Assembly (NCBI RefSeq): GCF_937616625.2
Contig: NC_065571.1
Coordinates: 2,544,501-2,608,500 of the forward strand
Length of the DNA: 64,000 bases
Reading direction: 5' to 3'
Source: Mercurialis annua
Taxonomy: Eukaryota; Streptophyta; Magnoliopsida; Malpighiales; Euphorbiaceae
Within the stretch, counting starts at the first letter, position 1. Each line of letters opens with the position of its first letter. A program made the translations under genes and the position numbers. The notes under the pieces are model-generated. The model worked only from the letters and a program-made list of their open reading frames with translations. It made no database searches and was not told where the DNA came from. Shown here one piece after another: positions 57,386-64,000 of this stretch.

Positions 57386-60300
57386 CTTTTCTGGCCTAAT
57401 AATTTGCAAATATTCTATTTTTTGAATTTTTTAATTTAAATTTTTAAAATCGTCAATTTTTTCTAATTTCTTAATTTTCAGTTTTAATTGTATTCATTTT
57501 TCAAATTCGTACATAACGTGAATAAGCATTTAATATTTTAAAAAGTATTAAAAGGAGACTATGACAGATATGACATACATATTTGAAGATTTTCTAAGTA
57601 GAAAACTCCAAATTAAAAGAAAATGCGTACAATAAAAAATTATAAAATAAAACTATCGAGTTTAAAAGATTAAAATATAAATAAAAAAGTCAAAAGAATA
57701 AATCATATTTTTTGATGATCAAACTTTTTTTAAATATCTTAAATTCTAAATTTAAGATGTTATTAATTTGCCTGTACTATATGAAAATATGGGGAAAACA
57801 ATTAAGTTGGAAAGCCTTTGAATTATAAGTTGACATTCGATATATAGATAATAATATAATTTAATTAATCAATTAAGAATAATTGAGACAGAATGTGGTC
57901 CTAATTCCTAAAGTACGTATGAGCCTATTACTCAAAATAAAGAAATATAAATAGGTAACCTTTGGCAATTCTAACGATCATTCTTATCAAATCTTTCATA
58001 GTACATAAAAAAAAGCTTCTTTTATCACTCGAACAATTTAATTTTATATTTGCATGTGCCAACGTTGAGAGAAAGCAGCATCAAAATTATCATTTATTTT
58101 TTAATATATAGATTTTGTCCAATTTATCATTTATGGACATAATAAATAATATTTGACTATATTATGCACGTATACAAAATTTAATTAATTGAATTATTCC
58201 GTTGTCATTAAATAAGTACTATCTTCACAAATAACATGGATAATTATATTTGGGATCATTGTACTTTTTAAATTTTACAGTTTGATTATTACATTTTAAA
58301 ACGTAATAAATTGATTATCAAATTATATTTTTAATTAATGACTAGGACAAGTGTGTTCCTTTCATTTTTGTTTAACCCTACACAAACCCACTAGAGAAAT
58401 AATGAAAATTTTGCATCAGAATCCATCAACTTTTGTTTGATTATGTATTAAGTAATTAAAAAGGATCTTTAATTAAGAATACGTCATCTTCCAATTTGGC
58501 CTTAGTAAGTGAAACCCTAAAAGTTGGCCCTTTTGATTGATATTTCACCATCATATAATACTTTTTTAAATTCATACTTTGTAAGGAAAGACAACAGAAT
58601 CCAGTTCATGGCTTACACAAGCATTCTTTTTGACCATTTTTAGTCATACTTTTCCCTTTTAAATTAATTTACACACTTAAATGTGAATTATTGTGTCATT
58701 AATTTCTCATATTTTTTTTAAAAATGTACTTCTGCAATTTAATAATGGTAAACCCTAACCCTACGTAATATATCCATGCAAACTTGGCATGTACCTAATG
58801 GCCATTCTTATTGCTGATGAGAAGGTAATTATTGATTATGATTCTTTTTATCATCGATTATAATTTGTTCTTCTTTTAACTTAAAAGGTAATTATGGTTG
58901 ATAAAGTGATAATTGTCGAGCCCGTTAAAATACTTTAAGAGGACAGCTACTAAACATTTGTTTTGGTAAATATGCATGAGGTGTCAAAAATGAATTTCAA
59001 TAGTACTATAACGATAATTTTAAATTGTTTATATTTAGATTAATTCCTATTCAAATGGAATAGATCTTTTGCAAAAGATAAAATCTAACTGTGAACGGAG
59101 TTTATGTTAGCAAAGCGTTTAGCAATACAACGTACTTTATAAATGTCAACTAGTTAACGTTATTGTTGAAGGTTACGTAATTTGCACACATGGACTCTCA
59201 ACTGGCTGATAATAGCTCGAGTTATATTAAATTTGAGTGTGTTATATTTAATTTTGTTACTTTAAAAACGTAGTTCGACCAAATATTATAACATACTAAG
59301 TTAAGAGGAACAAAAGACCAATATAATAAAAAAAATAAAAAAATCATTAGTTTGAATATAGGAGGTTTGATTAAACTCGCGAGCCTCTTTAATTGGTATT
59401 CGATACTACTTATCTAATAAGCAAATAAGTGGAAATTAAAATGGAATATACGTACGTAGAATAAAAACAAAATTTGTTAAACATATAGAAAAAATGATAT
59501 TCTGATTAATATAAAATTACACCAATATCTTTAATTAATAATTATAATATATAAAATATTAATTCCTTAACTATTTTTTGCAAAGAACAATATAAAAATA
59601 TGAGAAAAAATAAAGAACTCTTAGGAAATATAAAATAGCATCAACAAGTAGATAAAATATTTATTTAAATAGGAAATAAATAAATCAAATAAACTAACTA
59701 ACTTTTTATCCTTACGATTAAACTTTCTTGAAAAATATATATAGAAAATAACAAAAGTTTCTAAAATAGGTTAGAGGGTTTCCAAATAATTTTGATTTTA
59801 AAAATATATTTGGAAACATGAAATCTATACGATTTTGATGGCTGATGTTGAAAGTTTCTCCATCTAGAATTTAATTTAGGTATCCGTAAGTGCATGTCTT
59901 GTAAATTAAAAATTGATTTCTTTATCTAAAGTGACATTTTGAGTGATCATCCTATTGAGGAATAATAGTATTAGTACTATCAATTCCCAAAGTTGAGTAT
60001 GTAAGCAAAGGGAATATAAATATTTAATGGATTAATTAAGTTTATAAAAACTTTATGAAAGTTAAATGAATGTTAATGAAAACTTGCTGATTAAGTTTCA
60101 GAATATGATAAATTAGAAGAGTTTATTTCATAAACTACAGTGTGCTGATTTGTAATTCCTTATCCATATAAATGACACATAAGTAATATAGCAAAAATTG
60201 ACAAATTTATCTACAAAAATAAATAAATATATAATTACTTCTTTATTATTCTATTTTATTGTATATATCAAGCATTGAGTTCGTGTTTATTCAATTTTTA

Positions 60301-60773
60301 TTTTAATTAAATTGGTATCTAGATATGAAAAAACTCTTGAATCTTCATAAGTTCATTGGTAAACTAAATTTGAAAAAATACATAATCTAAATTAAAATTA
60401 AATTTGAATAATATATAACCGAATGATTCATATATAGTCCAATATGATTTTATAATTTTTAATTCAAGTTCAAGCGTCTAATCCCAATTGAGCCTCATAT
60501 TTCTACTATATTAACGTGAGGTTGAGTTTGATTTTTTTTATTTATATAAAAATCTGTACAAAAATAAAAGCTCAAATCCGTTCATAAAATTCAAACTCAT
60601 TACGAGTTAGTACTTGAAATTAAAGTTATTGTCCAATTCGACCAATAAAGAACGTGTCTGGAAGGATGATAAGTCTACCTATGCATAGATGGCATTGTCC
60701 TCATGCATATATAAATGTTTGAAATTCGTGATTACTTGGAATATTTTCATTGATGTGTTAAATCGTTCTCACA
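57386..60773. other. Spacer between the LINE and the CACTA element
   Basis: AT-rich throughout. I see no gene, no RNA gene and no delimited transposon. Confidence 0.6.
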
Positions 60774-60793
60774 CACTACAAGAAAACAGGGCT

Positions 60794-61092
60794 TTAGCGA
60801 CGGAAAATTCCGTCGCTAAAGCCCTCATTTCCGTCGCAAAACAGCCTTTGCGACGGATTTGCGACGGATCGTATCCGTCGCAACATTTTTGGTCGCAAAC
60901 AAAATTTGCGACCAAAAACGTGTCCGTGGCTAATTTTGCGACGGAAACGTCCGTCGCAAAAGCCACAACGTCCGTCGCAACGTCCGTCGCAAAAGCCACA
61001 ACATCCGTCGCCAACTCATCAGCTTTTGTCTCCAAAAGCTGATGAATTGGCGACGGAAAAATCCGTCGCAAATACCAAATTCCGTCGCTAAT
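60794..61092. repeat. CACTA subterminal repeat array
   Basis: At least a dozen GCGACGGA or TCCGTCGC octamers, several as back-to-back hairpins. One example is TTTAGCGACGGAAAA facing TTCCGTCGCTAAA. Another inverted pair is CATCAGCTTTTG / CAAAAGCTGATG near 61015-61045. Confidence 0.9.
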
Positions 61093-61208
61093 TTCATTTT
61101 TTTTCTGCATTTTTCTGCCGTTTTATGCTATTTTTTTGCCGTTTTCCCTGTCGTTTTAAATACAGTAAAACAATTCAATTATGAATTACAATCAATTAAA
61201 ACTGACAA

Positions 61209-61215
<7 letters not shown>

Positions 61216-61287
<72 letters not shown>
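61216..61287. repeat. (AT)n microsatellite
   Basis: More than 30 AT units inside the CACTA element. Confidence 0.95.
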
Positions 61288-61295
<8 letters not shown>

Positions 61296-61371
61296 TAAGA
61301 GTATACATATAAACGTCAGAATATTAAAAAAACTGTATTACATGTTTGTAATAAAATAAACTAACACGACA

Positions 61372-62535
61372 CTACAAAGCTGGTGTGTCGTCATCGTCTG
61401 GTGGGGTAGGTGGGCGCTGTGGCCGATACTCTGCCGGAAGGTTAGGAATCATCCTGGCAATCTCCTCGCGTATCATCTGGGCCATGTTCGCAGCCTGCTG
61501 TTCCCGAGCCAGTCGCAGACCCTCCTGAATGCCGGCCTGCACACGGCGCTCGACCTCCTCGTCTGCCTGCTGCGACGTCCTAGAAGAGCTGCCTCGCTGC
61601 ACCCTGCTGCTTGGCCCGGCGTACCTGCTGCTCGCAGAAAACCATTTCGTGTTCTGCGTGCCACGTCATATGCTTGGCGGTGGCTTTAGAAGCGTACAAC
61701 CTCTGCAGTCTCGGAGTTATAGGAAAATAAAACATTTTCCTATAAGGGACGTTAACTCGTCTTTTCACAGAATTTCCTTTAGGGGGCGGTTTCCACCGTT
61801 CGTGATCGCAAATTTTGCATCGCGTTAACTCCGCGTCTGACCCCAATAAATCATGCAATTGCGGAAACAACAATCGATAACTTCAACCGGCAACCCAAGA
61901 CCTCTGACTATCTTCTTTATTTCAGCAAAGTTCTTTGGCATCTTGTTGTCCTCTGGGAGCAGCTCTTGTATAAATTCGGTCACATCATCTACTAAAGCTA
62001 CTGACCCACTATGTCGACATTTGATGTCCAACATTTTAGCAGCTGCAGACAAGGGAGAATGTTTGCTATTACCGGGGCATACAGGTTCTTCGGCCGCACG
62101 CATCATATCATAAAAATGTTTAGCTTCATTATTCGGCTCCTCCTCCGTGAACACTACTTCTGGACCCGCAGCATCAATAACCATTCTTTGAACTGAGCTG
62201 AACTCGTCACCCCCCTCATATTCCATGTCAACGTCATACTCCGACAGTTGTGTAACAGGACGGGGATTTAAAACATTTCCCTCCCCATGAAAAACCCAAA
62301 CTTGATAATCTTTAACAAACCCTTTCTGCAAAATGTGGAGCTTCACTGTTTCGACATCTCGGTAACTCGTATTTTTACATCCCACCCTAGGGCAAGGGCA
62401 TTTAATATCGGGCCCGCTCATACACGCTGGATGGCGTAAAGCGAAATTTACAAACTCTTGGACGCGCTCCTCAAAACCAGGGTACAGCAACCCGCCCTGA
62501 AGCCGCCTATACATCCAACTTCGGTCTGTATCCAT
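61372..62535 (-). pseudogene. CACTA transposase (TNP2/TNPD type), frameshifted and internally deleted
   Basis: Three frames joined. The first (62535-61825) starts MDTDRSWMYRR and carries the transposase-associated domain with its zinc-like site (IKCPCPRVGCKN, VKLHILQKGF, YQVWVFHGEG), then the family text IKKIVRGLGLPVEVIDCC and NCMIYWG. It is cut by a frameshift near 61845. The next frame (to about 61640) continues SDAELTRCKICDHERW, MFYFPITPRLQRLYAS and MTWHAEHE. Then, instead of the DDE transposase core, the sequence passes directly to a coiled, Gln/Glu/Arg-rich tail (SSRTSQQADEEVERR ... PPTPPDDDDTPAL, stop at 61372), which belongs to the far end of a CACTA coding region. An internal deletion thus removed the catalytic part. 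It cannot transpose itself. Confidence 0.85.
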
Positions 62536-62549
62536 TTCTGTAGCACGGA

Positions 62550-63917
62550 TAATTAGGAGGGTTTTCGCTCGAGAATAGCAAAGTCAATGTAATTGACTGC
62601 TTTAAAGGTGTGGACCTATCCCATTCGCAAAACTGGCTCCCCTTAACTCGGCCACGATATATGCCTAGCAACGGAGAAAAATATTCGGCAGCCTTCCGGC
62701 GTCGTTCTCCTTCAGTGCGATATTTAGTATATGCGCTGTAACGCTTATTATATATTCCGCGAGGAATAAGCGTTACAAAACATATACTATACATCCGCCC
62801 GGAGAACAAACGCTGGAAAACAACCAAATATTTTTCTACCGCTACTAGACATATATATATGGTTTTCGTGACCGAGTTACGGGAGGACCAGTTTTGCAAA
62901 CTGTACAAACTGTACAATCCCGTGACGTTCAATCTCTTGAACACACGGGATGGGAACTCTAAGGCTAGGTTTGCGATTTTATTCGGTGGGAATAAAATCG
63001 AGATTTATTTATAGGTTGAATGTTGTAAATAAAATCTATTCCAACTAAAATAAATCAAAATAAGCAATAAAACCTACTTGTTGAAGGGCAGAACCGCAAA
63101 GAGAAGATGAAAAGCCCAGATAAGTCGGAACCACTATGCGCAGCGAGTGTCAGAGAATACAAACCTATCACATTTAAAAAACACGTATTATTATAATAAT
63201 AAAAAATCTAATAAAAATTCGGCAGCACTTCCCCTAAAAATGAGCATCACCCATTTTTCAGGGAAGTCCTGCAAGCAAATCACAATACATTTTCAAAAAT
63301 AATTACTAATTGATCAATCACAACCAACAATACCAACACCAATTATAACATTATAATTAATTATAATATTAAATAAATTAATCACACAATTAACCAATTT
63401 ATATTTTAATTAAACTACAATTGAATTATTAACTTAAATTACCAATTTAATTAATATACATACTTTTATAATATAATTACCTAAATCTAACAATTAATAT
63501 TAAATTAACACATTAACTAACCAAAATATATAAATTATAATACTTAATTAAACAAAATTAAAGTAAATAATGAAAACCTCACTATGGCAGCGGGATGAAA
63601 GCAGTGGTAGCGGGAGGGAGGCGACGACAGCGAGTGGAGGAGGCGGTCTAAAACCGAAATAATTTAACCTAATTTGAATATAAATTACAAAACATAAAAT
63701 TAATATAAATTAATTTAACCTAAAATAGAAAATTAACCTAAAAACTAATAGAATTTACATTAATTTAACAAAAAATTAACCAAAATCAGAAAATTAATCT
63801 AATTTAAACCTAAAACAGAAAATTGAAATCATTAAATTAACCCTAAAACTGAAAATTAACAATAAAGTAATCTAATTTAACCTAAAATATAAAAAATAAC
63901 CACAAAACTAATATAGT
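62550..63917. other. Region right of the CACTA transposase
   Basis: Upstream (leader side) of the minus-strand transposase. It contains a long inverted repeat (62726-62788) and a second one (63227-63267, ACTTCCCCTAAAAATG against CATTTTTCAGGGAAGT). Then 600 bp of AT-rich sequence has a short purine-rich GC patch near 63590-63640 (GGTAGCGGGAGGGAGGCG). A 145-codon open frame on the minus strand (62507-62944) overlaps the first inverted repeat and matches nothing I recognise; not called as a gene. Confidence 0.5.
62726..62788. repeat. Two-part inverted repeat in the CACTA leader
   Basis: AGTATATG (62726) pairs with CATATACT (62781), and GTAACGCTTATT (62738) pairs with AATAAGCGTTAC (62765). A 4-base internal bulge on each side and a 15-base loop separate them. 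Confidence 0.9.
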
Positions 63918-64000
63918 TGTCACGACCCAAAATTTATTGAGCCGCAACCGGCGCTAGGGAACGGGAGTGGTAGCTCCGGAACCCGTAGCAAGCCTAAAAT
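63918..64000 (-). repeat. LTR end of a related retrotransposon, cut by the window edge
   Basis: The reverse complement reads ATTTTAGGCTTGCTACGGGT ... CTCAATAAATTTTGGGTCGTGACA. This matches the last 80 bp of the LTRs at 51487 and 55274 with several substitutions and small insertions. It is therefore a second, more diverged member of the same family in the opposite orientation, starting TGTCACGACC at 63918. Confidence 0.9.

Larger units (their letters stand above)
60774..63917 (-). mobile_element. Decayed CACTA (En/Spm) DNA transposon; right end not found
   Basis: The left end is CACTACAAGAAAACAGGG, the CACTA terminal signature. The next 310 bp are packed with GCGACGGA/TCCGTCGC in both orientations, the usual subterminal repeats that bind transposase. 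A frameshifted transposase lies inside on the minus strand. No matching CCTGTTTTCTTGTAGTG end is seen to the right before a second LTR begins at 63918, so the coordinate 63917 is only a limit. Much internal sequence is missing compared with a complete element. Confidence 0.8.

Noticed and set aside
60774..61092. CRISPR-like array, because of regularly repeated GCGACGGA
   Set aside because: Repeats are short, in both orientations and irregularly spaced, next to a CACTA terminus in a plant genome.
60689..61110. Open frames on both strands with repeated SVAK / ATDV text
   Set aside because: Translation of the CACTA subterminal GCGACGGA repeats, not a protein.

Overview
The window is nuclear DNA of a flowering plant, most likely a core eudicot. 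It is very AT-rich, the genes have short GT-AG introns, the protein families are plant ones (XTH, FANTASTIC FOUR, plant VPS38, a plant-type SUMO), and the spacers are full of plant transposons. I cannot name the species.

Left third (1-16.7 kb) holds most of the genes. ERD2, the K/HDEL receptor (+, six exons, 93-2122), is followed by a broken NB-ARC resistance-gene fragment (2501-2775), a small SUMO-like gene (-, three exons, 3356-4369), an XTH gene (+, four exons, 6667-8299) with a partial broken second XTH copy after it, VPS38 of the class III PI3-kinase complex (-, six exons, 9641-13455), and eEF1A (-, two coding exons, 14509-16327, with an intron in its 5' UTR). Exon boundaries were read by hand. 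In each of these genes the exons sum to a whole number of codons and to a protein length that fits the family.

Middle (16.7-45.6 kb) is almost gene-free. The only convincing gene is a single-exon FANTASTIC FOUR-like gene (-, 33095-33904). The rest is AT-rich spacer with many small non-autonomous elements. Several foldback elements carry exact 9-bp target duplications, as Mutator-type MITEs do, and two are Helitron-like copies. There are also three tRNA-derived SINE-like elements, microsatellites and a small GC-rich repeat island.

Right third (45.6-64 kb) is a nest of larger transposons. A full-length L1-type LINE (45628-57378, 11-bp target duplication, ORF1 and ORF2 overlapping by ATGA) is split inside its reverse-transcriptase domain by a non-autonomous LTR retrotransposon (49126-55274) that has two 2362-bp LTRs, a GAAGG target duplication, a tRNA-Met primer site and no gag or pol. 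Removing the insert and one target-site copy leaves ORF2 exactly in frame, so the LINE was intact when hit. After an empty spacer comes a decayed CACTA (En/Spm) element (from 60774) with a frameshifted transposase. At the right edge a related LTR begins in the opposite orientation.

The host genes are housekeeping or cell-wall genes and do not form a pathway. VPS38 and ERD2 both act in endomembrane traffic, but nothing here suggests they are linked. I found no clearly new biological system. The most unusual items are the SUMO-like protein with an altered C-terminus, the ATGA coupling in the LINE, the LTR-only retrotransposon with its palindrome array, and the number of 9-bp-TSD MITEs.
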